From the NCBI GenBank assembly GCA_019418195.1, contig DYCJ01000174.1, positions 1 through 5,382 on the forward strand: DNA of 5,382 nucleotides, given 5' to 3'. Shown here one piece after another: positions 1 through 5,382 of the stretch (position 1 is its first letter; every line of letters begins with the position of its first letter). A program made the translations under genes and the position numbers. The stretch is from Clostridiales bacterium. Lineage in GTDB: Bacteria; Bacillota; Clostridia; Lachnospirales; Lachnospiraceae. Under the pieces are notes generated by a model. The model searched no databases. It saw only the letters and a list, made by a program, of their open reading frames with translations, and was not told where the DNA came from.

Positions 1-27
1 CCGATTGATTTTCGGGCGCTTTATCAT
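1..27 (-). CDS. 5' end of an unidentified gene (nine codons, cut by the left edge)
   Basis: An ATG at 27-25 opens a frame reading MIKRPKINR to the window edge. It is preceded by the SD GGAGAG at 40-35 with a 7-nt spacer, and lies 27 nt after the degV stop on the same strand. No terminator hairpin is visible in the gap. These points suggest the next gene of the operon, expressed with degV. The N-terminus is basic, but nine residues are too few to assign a family or decide whether a signal or membrane segment follows. The main doubt is that a short open frame could occur by chance; the well-placed SD is the best argument for it. Confidence 0.5.
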
Positions 28-34
28 AGGATGT

Positions 35-40
35 CTCTCC
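35..40 (-). promoter_or_regulatory. Shine-Dalgarno site for the left-edge partial gene
   Basis: The minus strand reads GGAGAG, then ACATCCT, then ATG at 27. The 7-nt spacing suits a Firmicutes ribosome binding site and supports a gene start here. It lies 14 nt beyond the degV stop codon (57-55). Confidence 0.5.
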
Positions 41-54
41 GACAAATACGAATT

Positions 55-912
55 TCACACTTTCTTCATGCACGTCACTGCCATAGCCCCCGGGCCGATA
101 TGGCATGCCACGCTCAGTGACAGCGGACCTTCCACGATATCATATCCCGGGAAGCGGTCCATGATCTCCTGCTTCCATTCCTGTGCTTCTTCTTTGGAGC
201 AGGTATAAGCCATTCCCAATACCATCTTGTCCTTCACGTCAGCAAAGCGTTCGTTCAAATCTTTTTCAATGGCATTCAACATCGTCTTTTTGGCAGCTTT
301 CCAGCCACGCACTTTTGCAAATGCATCCAGTTTTTCTCCCTGGATCTGAAGTACGGGTTTTAGGTTCAATACTGTTCCGATCGCCGCGGCAGCCGGCGTG
401 ACTCTTCCGCCTTTTTTCAGATACTTCAGCGTATCTACCGTAATGTAAATACTTGACTGAAGTTTTTCCCTCTCCAGCACCTCTTTGATCTCTGCTGCAG
501 ATTTTCCCTGATCACGCAGGTGCATAGCGTCATAGACCGACTGTTCCTGTGTAACAGAGATTCTCTGATTGTTGACCACCTGTACTCGCCCCTTATACTC
601 AGCCGCGATGGATGTTGCTGTAGCACAGGTACTGCTCAATCCGCTTGACATGGGAATACATACAATTTCGTCATAATCTTTAAGGGTCTTCTCCCATAGT
701 TCCATCACATTTCCAGGAGACGGCTGAGATGTGGAAATATCGGAATCAGCCCCCAGTTTATCATAAAACTGTTCCTGTGTCAGAGTAATATCCTCATAAT
801 AGATTTCGCCGTCGATAAAGAAAGGCATGGGAAGGACATAAATCCCCAGTTCTTTACCTTTCTCCTGTGTGATTCCGCTGTTGCTGTCAGTAACAATCGC
901 AATTTTTCCCAT
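55..912 (-). CDS. DegV family protein (fatty-acid-binding, FakB-like)
   Basis: A 285-aa protein, the usual DegV length. DegV/FakB proteins are cytosolic carriers that bind one fatty acid; characterised FakB proteins present it to the kinase FakA for phosphorylation, feeding exogenous fatty acids into phospholipid synthesis. Visible signatures: N-terminal strand and loop IAIVTDSNSG (residues 4-13), TSQPSPG (61-67) and SSGLSST (89-95) around the carboxylate-binding pocket, the LKYLKKGGRV segment (162-171), and C-terminal HIGPGAMAV (271-279). The ATG at 912 is chosen because it follows the SD AGGAGAG by 5 nt and gives the canonical DegV start; the longer open frame to 1056 would run deep into the upstream gene and adds no DegV sequence. 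The SD overlaps the stop codon of the UPF0210 gene, suggesting coupled translation. No FakA-type kinase is in the window, so the ligand and partner are unknown. Residues 113-116 read VNNQ where I recall VDNQ in related proteins. Confidence 0.93.
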   Translation of the reverse strand: MGKIAIVTDSNSGITQEKGKELGIYVLPMPFFIDGEIYYEDITLTQEQFYDKLGADSDISTSQPSPGNVMELWEKTLKDYDEIVCIPMSSGLSSTCATATSIAAEYKGRVQVVNNQRISVTQEQSVYDAMHLRDQGKSAAEIKEVLEREKLQSSIYITVDTLKYLKKGGRVTPAAAAIGTVLNLKPVLQIQGEKLDAFAKVRGWKAAKKTMLNAIEKDLNERFADVKDKMVLGMAYTCSKEEAQEWKQEIMDRFPGYDIVEGPLSLSVACHIGPGAMAVTCMKKV

Positions 913-917
913 TTTTT

Positions 918-924
918 CTCTCCT
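918..924 (-). promoter_or_regulatory. Shine-Dalgarno site of degV, sharing bases with the upstream stop codon
   Basis: The minus strand reads TAGGAGAG at 925-918, then five A and ATG at 912. The TAG is the stop of the UPF0210 gene, and its last two bases begin the AGGAGAG ribosome site. Terminating ribosomes therefore sit on the degV initiation site, which fixes the degV start and suggests translational coupling. Confidence 0.8.
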
Positions 925-2287
925 AATTCTTAAAGCTGTGGATCGGAGCCGGGATTCGGCCTTTCCTGCTGATAAATGTCTCGCATCCAAACTCATTGAC
1001 CGGCATGATCGGAGCATATCCGAGAAGACCGCCGAACTGTGCCGTCTCCCCGACATCTTTTCCGATCACGGGAATCAGACGCACGGCCGTCGTCTTCTGG
1101 TTTACCATACCGATCGCCATCTCGTCGGCAATAATACCGGAAATCGTGCTCGCAGAAGTCTTTCCCGGAATGGCGATCATATCAAGACCTACCGAGCACA
1201 CACAGGTCATGGCCTCCAGCTTCTCCAATGTAAGAGAGCCTGCATGAACTGCATCGATCATCCCCTGGTCCTCACTGACCGGGATAAATGCACCGCTTAA
1301 GCCGCCCACATAGGAGGACGCCATCACACCGCCTTTTTTCACCTGATCATTGAGCAGTGCCAGTGCCGCTGTTGTTCCGGGTGCACCCACACGCTCCAGA
1401 CCGATCTCCTCAAGGATCTCCGCCACACTGTCTCCCACATCCGGAGTCGGTGCAAGGGAGAGATCCACGATACCGAACGGAACACCGAGACGCTGGGATG
1501 CCTCACCAGCCACAAGCTGTCCCACGCGGGTTACTTTGAACGCGGTTTTCTTGATGGTCTCACACAATTCCTCAAAGCCTTTTCCACGCACTTTCTCCAG
1601 GGCCTTTTTTACAACTCCCGGTCCGCTGACTCCTACGTTGATCACAGCATCTCCTTCCGTAACGCCAAGGAAAGCACCCGCCATAAACGGATTGTCATCC
1701 GGCGCATTACAGAATATCACAAGCTTTGCACACCCCAGAGAATCTCTGTCCTTTGTAGCCTCCGCCGTGGCCTTCACGATCTCACCGCTCAGACGTACAG
1801 CATCCATATTGATACCTGTCTTTGTGGATCCTACATTGACAGAACTGCAGATTCGTTCTGTGACTGCAAGCGCCTGAGGAATCGAACGGATCAGATTTTC
1901 CTCACTCTTTGTCATCGCTTTTGAGACAAGCGCAGAATATCCGCCGATAAAATTGACTCCCACCTCTTCTGCTGCCCGGTCCAGGGTCTTTGCGATCTCT
2001 ACGAAATCCTCCGGAGTCTTGCAGGCCGCCCCGCCGACCAGGGCTATAGGAGTAATGGAAATCCTTTTATTTACGATCGGAATCCCGAATTCTTTCTCAA
2101 TGTCCTGTCCGACAGAGACAAGATTCCTGGCAGTAGTTGTGATTTTCTCATAAATCTTACGATTAAGTTCCTTTAAATCAGAGTCAATGCAGTCCAGAAG
2201 GCTGATACCCAGAGTGATGGTCCTCACATCGAGGTTCTCACTCTCGATCATCTTATTTGTCTCTGACACTTCATACATATTGATCAT
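923..2287 (-). CDS. UPF0210 / DUF711 family protein ('PFL family protein')
   Basis: A 454-aa soluble protein of the conserved UPF0210 (DUF711) family, full length. The family is placed structurally near the pyruvate formate-lyase/ribonucleotide reductase barrel fold, but I know of no established reaction. Family-like stretches: [13 protein letters not shown] (residues 21-33), [12 protein letters not shown] (115-126), [18 protein letters not shown] (151-168), [11 protein letters not shown] (216-226), and a glycine-rich C-terminal half with [12 protein letters not shown] (364-375), [20 protein letters not shown] (387-406) and [19 protein letters not shown] (413-431). No clear glycyl-radical motif of the RVxGY type is seen near the C-terminus, so radical chemistry like PFL is unlikely. 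There are nine cysteines (33, 89, 147, 186, 193, 242, 362, 364, 435). ATG 2287 is preferred over ATG 2278 because GGGGGT lies 8 nt upstream and MINMYEV resembles the family N-terminus. It starts 19 nt after the UPF0237 ACT gene, its frequent genomic partner. Confidence 0.93.
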   Translation of the reverse strand: MINMYEVSETNKMIESENLDVRTITLGISLLDCIDSDLKELNRKIYEKITTTARNLVSVGQDIEKEFGIPIVNKRISITPIALVGGAACKTPEDFVEIAKTLDRAAEEVGVNFIGGYSALVSKAMTKSEENLIRSIPQALAVTERICSSVNVGSTKTGINMDAVRLSGEIVKATAEATKDRDSLGCAKLVIFCNAPDDNPFMAGAFLGVTEGDAVINVGVSGPGVVKKALEKVRGKGFEELCETIKKTAFKVTRVGQLVAGEASQRLGVPFGIVDLSLAPTPDVGDSVAEILEEIGLERVGAPGTTAALALLNDQVKKGGVMASSYVGGLSGAFIPVSEDQGMIDAVHAGSLTLEKLEAMTCVCSVGLDMIAIPGKTSASTISGIIADEMAIGMVNQKTTAVRLIPVIGKDVGETAQFGGLLGYAPIMPVNEFGCETFISRKGRIPAPIHSFKN

Positions 2288-2295
2288 ACAGCATT

Positions 2296-2301
2296 ACCCC
2301 C
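2296..2301 (-). promoter_or_regulatory. Probable Shine-Dalgarno site of the UPF0210 gene
   Basis: GGGGGT on the minus strand is 8 nt upstream of ATG 2287 and 17 nt upstream of the alternative ATG 2278, so it favours the first. It is less canonical than the AGGAG sites of its neighbours. It lies in the 19-nt gap after the ACT gene, so initiation may partly depend on coupling. Confidence 0.55.
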
Positions 2302-2306
2302 GCAAT

Positions 2307-2579
2307 CTACAGTCTGTGCATTTTCTCAAAGATTTCTTCTCTCTGGCAGTGGATGTTCACACCGATCTCCTGCCCCAGCGCCTCCATTTCGTCGCACAGT
2401 TCCGTAAAATCTTTATCAATATCCGTCACGTCAGCGATCACCATCATATTAAAATATCCCTGGATGATCGTCTGTGAAATATCCAGTATATTGATCTTGT
2501 TCTCTGCAAGATAAGTACACACCTTTGCAACAATTCCGACTGTATCTTTGCCCAGCACTGTAACGATGCATTTCTTCAT
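2307..2579 (-). CDS. UPF0237 family ACT domain protein
   Basis: A 90-aa protein made almost entirely of one ACT domain, a fold that usually binds amino acids or other small ligands at a dimer interface. Visible: the first strand and turn IVTVLGKDTVGIVAKV (residues 5-20), NKINILDISQTI (28-38), strand YFNMMVIADV (42-51), a helix from about 56 to 72, and the tail HCQREEIFEKMHRL (77-90) typical of UPF0237. It resembles half of the glycine-cleavage regulator GcvR, but no DNA-binding segment is present, so it more likely acts through protein contacts. ATG 2579 is chosen because AGGGAGG lies 8 nt upstream and the length matches the family. An in-frame ATG at 2600 would add seven residues and overlap the walJ stop as ATGA, but has no SD. 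The adjacent UPF0210 gene is its usual neighbour, so a regulatory or complex partnership is a reasonable inference. The ligand is unknown. Confidence 0.92.
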   Translation of the reverse strand: MKKCIVTVLGKDTVGIVAKVCTYLAENKINILDISQTIIQGYFNMMVIADVTDIDKDFTELCDEMEALGQEIGVNIHCQREEIFEKMHRL

Positions 2580-2587
2580 TTTGTTTT

Positions 2588-2594
2588 CCTCCCT
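2588..2594 (-). promoter_or_regulatory. Strong Shine-Dalgarno site that decides the ACT gene start
   Basis: AGGGAGG on the minus strand is followed by an 8-nt spacer and ATG 2579. It lies downstream of the alternative ATG 2600, where no SD is found, and so supports the shorter 90-aa protein. Confidence 0.8.
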
Positions 2595-2596
2595 GA

Positions 2597-3394
2597 TCAT
2601 ACAGTAATAATATCCGAAACAGTATCACGGCTGGCAACAAACATATCCAGATCCTCTCCCCGGTAATCGTTGTCGGCAAGCGTGACTTCCAGTTTCACCG
2701 TCTCATATGCAAGTTTTGCATAATTGTTCTCTTTGCTCAGATGTCCAAGGACGATATGTTTCAGATTATCATGTAGTATATCACAAAGCAGACGCCCTGA
2801 CAATTCATTTGAAAGATGCCCTCTGTCACCTAAAATGCGCTGTTTCAGATAGTACGGATACCCCCCTACTTCCAGCATATGTATATCATGGTTCGCCTCC
2901 AGGAGCACCGCATCCAGGTTCTGAAGATGCTCTACCGTATACTCATCATATTTTCCCAGATCTGTCGCTACTGCCACTGATTTTCCGCCGCATTCCAGGC
3001 GGTATCCGGACGGCTCATTGGCATCATGGGAGATGGCGAAAGGATTGACCGTCACATCCCCGAGTGCAAGCGATTCATCGGTGTGGATCGGATGGAGCAG
3101 TCCTTCAGGCATGCGTCCCAGCCCGGAATAGCTTAAAATACCTTCAATGGTTCCCGGTGTCGCATAGACCGGGATCTCATATTTTCTGCTAAATACCCCC
3201 AGCCCCTGGATATGGTCGGAATGTTCATGGGTGATCAAAATCCCGTCAAGTTCATCTCCCTTGATCTCCAGATGCTTCAGACCTTCCTCTATTCTCTTCT
3301 TGCTGATTCCTGTATCAATGAGAAGATGCGTATCGTCACTTCCCACATAGATACAGTTGCCACTGCTTCCACTGGCAATGCTGCACATTCTCAT
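2597..3394 (-). CDS. walJ: WalJ/YycJ-type MBL-fold metallo-hydrolase
   Basis: A 265-aa metallo-beta-lactamase-fold protein of normal length for the WalJ/YycJ (VicX) group. The start CSIASGSSGNCIYVG (residues 4-18) is characteristic of this group. The metal site is visible: HEHSDH at 56-61, SHDA with His123, Asp145 in ATDLG, and later histidines in EANHD (166-170), RGHLSN (191-196) and LGHLSKENN (216-224). No signal peptide is seen, so it is cytosolic. In Bacillus and Streptococcus the gene sits with the WalRK/VicRK two-component system and has been linked to cell-wall control and, for YycJ, to DNA mismatch repair or exonuclease activity. Here it lies with coaE and polA instead, with no walR or walK in the window. 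Its ATG overlaps the coaE stop as ATGA, and AGGAGA sits 12 nt upstream within coaE. A general hydrolase of unknown substrate remains possible; the family call is firm, the substrate is not. Confidence 0.92.
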   Translation of the reverse strand: MRMCSIASGSSGNCIYVGSDDTHLLIDTGISKKRIEEGLKHLEIKGDELDGILITHEHSDHIQGLGVFSRKYEIPVYATPGTIEGILSYSGLGRMPEGLLHPIHTDESLALGDVTVNPFAISHDANEPSGYRLECGGKSVAVATDLGKYDEYTVEHLQNLDAVLLEANHDIHMLEVGGYPYYLKQRILGDRGHLSNELSGRLLCDILHDNLKHIVLGHLSKENNYAKLAYETVKLEVTLADNDYRGEDLDMFVASRDTVSDIITV

Positions 3395-3975
3395 AACTGC
3401 AAATTATCTCCTATCTGTTTCTTTGTATTTTCAAAATCTCCGCTGTTGTCGATCACCACGCTGCAGGCCTTGCGGAACCGCTCCTCTTCCGGCTGGGATG
3501 CGATCATCTGAGATATCTTATCATCTGTATATCCGCGGGATTCCTTCAGTCGCTCTCTTCGCACAGTTTCATCCACATAAATATACCACAGCTCATCACA
3601 CAGTTCTTCCCCCACATCGGGGAGAAGGGCCGCCTCCACCACATAGAGTTTTCTGCCTTCCTCCGCCTTGCTCCGTATATCCTGCTTTACCTGCCGGATT
3701 ACTTCCGGATGCACGATCCCGTTTAGCTGCGCCAGTTTTTCTTCATTGGCAAATACGATGTTTCCCAGAGCTGCACGGTCCAATTCTCCCTGTCCGTCAA
3801 GGATTCCTGTCCCGAACGCCTCCACGATCCGATCGAAGCACCGAGTTCCTTTTTTCTGCAGAGCACGCGCCGTCTCGTCCATCTGACAAACAACCGCGCC
3901 ATAAACATCTTCCAAATATTCAAGAACCCTGCTTTTGCCTGACCCTACACCTCCTGTGATTCCGATGACTTTCAT
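3391..3975 (-). CDS. coaE: Dephospho-CoA kinase
   Basis: A 194-aa P-loop kinase for the last step of coenzyme A synthesis: ATP-dependent phosphorylation of the ribose 3'-OH of dephospho-CoA, in the cytosol. The Walker A motif GGVGSGKS is at residues 8-15. Asp33 in QMDETAR matches the catalytic aspartate of the usual DAD motif; the first Asp is Gln31 here. IVHP (87-90) is the conserved CoA-region motif, RRERLKESRGYT (139-150) the lid arginines, ISQMIASQ (154-161) the following helix, and VIDNSG (174-179) the conserved C-terminal strand. Length is normal (about 190-210). ATG 3975 gives the canonical MKVIGITGG start; its SD is weak, with GGGA 9 nt upstream or AGAGG 14 nt upstream. It follows polA after an 82-nt spacer and overlaps walJ by 4 nt. 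polA-coaE adjacency is seen in several Firmicutes. Confidence 0.95.
   Translation of the reverse strand: MKVIGITGGVGSGKSRVLEYLEDVYGAVVCQMDETARALQKKGTRCFDRIVEAFGTGILDGQGELDRAALGNIVFANEEKLAQLNGIVHPEVIRQVKQDIRSKAEEGRKLYVVEAALLPDVGEELCDELWYIYVDETVRRERLKESRGYTDDKISQMIASQPEEERFRKACSVVIDNSGDFENTKKQIGDNLQL
3407..3412 (-). promoter_or_regulatory. Shine-Dalgarno site of walJ, inside the coaE 3' end
   Basis: AGGAGA on the minus strand lies 12 nt before ATG 3394, rather long but usable, and 18 nt before the next in-frame ATG at 3388. It supports the upstream ATG, which overlaps the coaE stop as ATGA and so is probably translated by coupling. Confidence 0.55.
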
Positions 3976-4057
3976 CTTGTCAATTCCCGCCTCTCATCTC
4001 TGTCCGTTTTTCTATCTGTCTTTCTCTCTCCGTCTGTGCTTTAAGCCGCATGCTGTT
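3976..4057 (-). other. Purine-rich polA-coaE intergenic spacer
   Basis: This 82-nt stretch is the longest gap between genes in the window. In the transcript its middle part (4038-3991) is about 40 purines in 48, with GACAGA twice (4020-4015 and 4004-3999) and a related CACAGA at 4038-4033. No stable hairpin followed by a U run is visible, so I see no terminator for polA. A perfect TTGACA at 3983-3978 lacks a matching -10 element. A five-codon frame (MRGGN) at 3997-3980 ends 4 nt before the coaE start. The stretch probably acts as an unstructured leader for coaE. Confidence 0.6.
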
Positions 4058-5382
4058 TTATTTTGCCTCGTACCAGTTTGTTCCGGTATGCATATCCGCG
4101 ATCAGCGGCACAGAAAGTTCCGCCGCATGTTCCATTTTATCCTTCAGTATCTCTTTTACTTTTTCCACTTCATTCTCATCAGCCTCGATCAGAAGCTCAT
4201 CGTGCACCTGCAGGATCAGTCTGGACTTGAGATTTCTCTTTCTCAGTTCCTCATCTACGCCGATCATGGCAATTTTAATGATATCAGCTGCTGTTCCCTG
4301 GATCGGTGCGTTCATCGCCACCCGTTCTCCAAAGCTTCGCTGCATGAAATTACTGGATTTCAGCTCCGGGACCGGTCTTCGCCTGCCGAATAGGGTCACT
4401 GCATATCCCTTTTCTTTTGCATGTGCTACCGAGTCATCCAGAAATTTCTTGATCCCCGGATAAGTCTCAAAATAATGCTCGATATACTGTGCTGCCTCTT
4501 TCCTTGTGATACTTAAATCCTGGCTCAGGCCGAAAGAACTGATCCCGTATACGATTCCGAAGTTCACTGCCTTGGCATTTCTTCTCTGAAGATCCGTCAC
4601 CTCATCAAAAGGCGTGTGGAATACCTGGGACGCAGTCATCCTATGAATATCTCTTGCCTCCCTGTATGCCTGAATGAGCTGCTCATCCCCGGAGCAGTGC
4701 GCCAAAATCCTCAGCTCAATCTGAGAATAATCTGCATCCACAAACACGCACCCCTCTTTCGGGACAAAAACTTTCCGAATCAGCCGGCCAAGCTCCATCC
4801 TTACAGGTATATTTTGAAGATTAGGTTCCGTACTGCTAAGTCTGCCGGTCGCGGTCACTGTCTGATTGAACTTTCCGTGTATCCGCCCGTCAGATCCGAT
4901 AAAGACCGCCAGCCCGTCTGCATAAGTAGATTTCAGTTTGGCAAGCTGCCTGTACTCCAGTATTTTTGCCACGATCGGATAATCCGGGGCAAGTTTATCC
5001 AGTACATCCGCCGCTGTCGAATACCCGGTCTTCGTCTTCTTTGCGTGAGGCATCCCCAGCTTTTCAAACAGGATAACGCCAAGCTGCTTAGGAGAATTGA
5101 TGTTGAATTCTTCTCCTGCAAGATCATAAATTTCTTTTTCCAGCTCCACGATCCTCGTCCCCAGCTGATCCCCGTATGCTTTCAGGGCTTCTGCCTCTAC
5201 TTTCACTCCCGCCTGCTCCATATTATATAATGTAAATACAAGAGGCATCTCAATATCCCGAAAGAGGCATTCCATTCCCGAATCCGCCAGTTTTTTCTCA
5301 AGGACAGACACGGATGCATACGCAGTATATGCTTCATAGCAAGATTTTGCGGTGTCATCCAGTTTTTCATCGATCATAAGCC
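4058..5382 (-). CDS. polA: DNA polymerase I, C-terminal polymerase part (5' end outside window)
   Basis: About 441 C-terminal codons of family A DNA polymerase; the reading frame stays open to the right edge, so the first visible Met (5377-5375) is internal. The enzyme fills gaps after Okazaki primer removal and excision repair. Numbering from that Met: the fragment begins near the end of the 3'-5' exonuclease-like domain and enters the polymerase domain at EMPLVFTLYNMEQAGVKV (43-60). TATGRLSSTEPNLQNIPVR is at 175-193, motif A DYSQIELR at 216-223 (Asp216 = catalytic Asp705 of E. coli), motif B with Arg265, Lys269, Phe273 and Tyr277 (O-helix), and motif C VHDELLIE at 391-398 (Asp393 = Asp882). 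All catalytic residues are present, and it ends in the typical GTNWYEAK. The 5' nuclease domain and any proofreading motifs lie outside, so proofreading cannot be judged. coaE follows after 82 nt. Confidence 0.97.
   Translation of the reverse strand, partial: LMIDEKLDDTAKSCYEAYTAYASVSVLEKKLADSGMECLFRDIEMPLVFTLYNMEQAGVKVEAEALKAYGDQLGTRIVELEKEIYDLAGEEFNINSPKQLGVILFEKLGMPHAKKTKTGYSTAADVLDKLAPDYPIVAKILEYRQLAKLKSTYADGLAVFIGSDGRIHGKFNQTVTATGRLSSTEPNLQNIPVRMELGRLIRKVFVPKEGCVFVDADYSQIELRILAHCSGDEQLIQAYREARDIHRMTASQVFHTPFDEVTDLQRRNAKAVNFGIVYGISSFGLSQDLSITRKEAAQYIEHYFETYPGIKKFLDDSVAHAKEKGYAVTLFGRRRPVPELKSSNFMQRSFGERVAMNAPIQGTAADIIKIAMIGVDEELRKRNLKSRLILQVHDELLIEADENEVEKVKEILKDKMEHAAELSVPLIADMHTGTNWYEAK

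Noticed and set aside
28..54. Possible transcription terminator after degV
   Set aside because: No stem-loop followed by a U run can be formed in this 27-nt gap.
913..1056. N-terminal extension of DegV (48 extra residues)
   Set aside because: It overlaps the end of the UPF0210 gene by 134 nt in another frame, has no DegV similarity, and the internal ATG 912 has a well-placed SD.
1350..1877. Plus-strand open frame of 175 codons antisense to the UPF0210 gene
   Set aside because: Ser/Pro/Thr-rich product typical of antisense reading of a GC-biased gene; no supporting evidence.
3357..3959. Plus-strand open frame of 200 codons antisense to coaE
   Set aside because: Low-complexity Pro/His/Leu-rich translation, fully opposite a clear coaE; a shadow of codon bias.
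3978..3983. Perfect TTGACA (-35 consensus) just before coaE on the minus strand
   Set aside because: At 17-nt spacing the -10 position reads ATCACA, far from TATAAT, and any transcript would start inside coaE.
4616..5230. Plus-strand open frame of 204 codons antisense to polA
   Set aside because: It lies opposite conserved polymerase motifs and its translation resembles no family I recognise.
5375..5377. First visible Met as the start of a short polymerase gene
   Set aside because: The frame is open upstream to the edge, no SD precedes it, and the sequence there matches the interior of a full-length PolA.

Overview
The window holds a single-direction gene cluster: every supported gene lies on the minus strand, so transcription runs from high to low coordinates. 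Domain content, Shine-Dalgarno (SD) quality, roughly even base composition and gene order suggest a Clostridia chromosome, most likely Lachnospiraceae. That assignment rests on remembered protein similarity, not on a search.

In transcription order the genes are: the 3' part of polA (DNA polymerase I, cut by the right window edge); an 82-nt purine-rich spacer; coaE (dephospho-CoA kinase, last step of CoA synthesis); a WalJ/YycJ-type metallo-beta-lactamase-fold hydrolase whose ATG overlaps the coaE stop by 4 nt; a 90-aa ACT-domain protein (UPF0237); a 454-aa UPF0210/DUF711 protein ('PFL family'); a DegV-family fatty-acid-binding protein; and the first nine codons of a further gene that runs off the left edge.

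Gaps are 4-nt overlap, 17, 19, 10 and 27 nt after coaE. No terminator-like hairpin or convincing promoter was seen between genes, so coaE through the last partial gene looks like one transcription unit, possibly continuing from polA. Functionally it mixes DNA synthesis or repair (PolA, and possibly WalJ), cofactor synthesis (CoaE), a small putative ligand-sensing ACT protein with its usual uncharacterised UPF0210 partner, and a lipid-binding protein.

No mobile element, CRISPR array, RNA gene or clear horizontal insertion was found. This is an ordinary conserved chromosomal region. The least understood part is the UPF0237-UPF0210 pair, which is widely conserved but, to my knowledge, without an established biochemical function.
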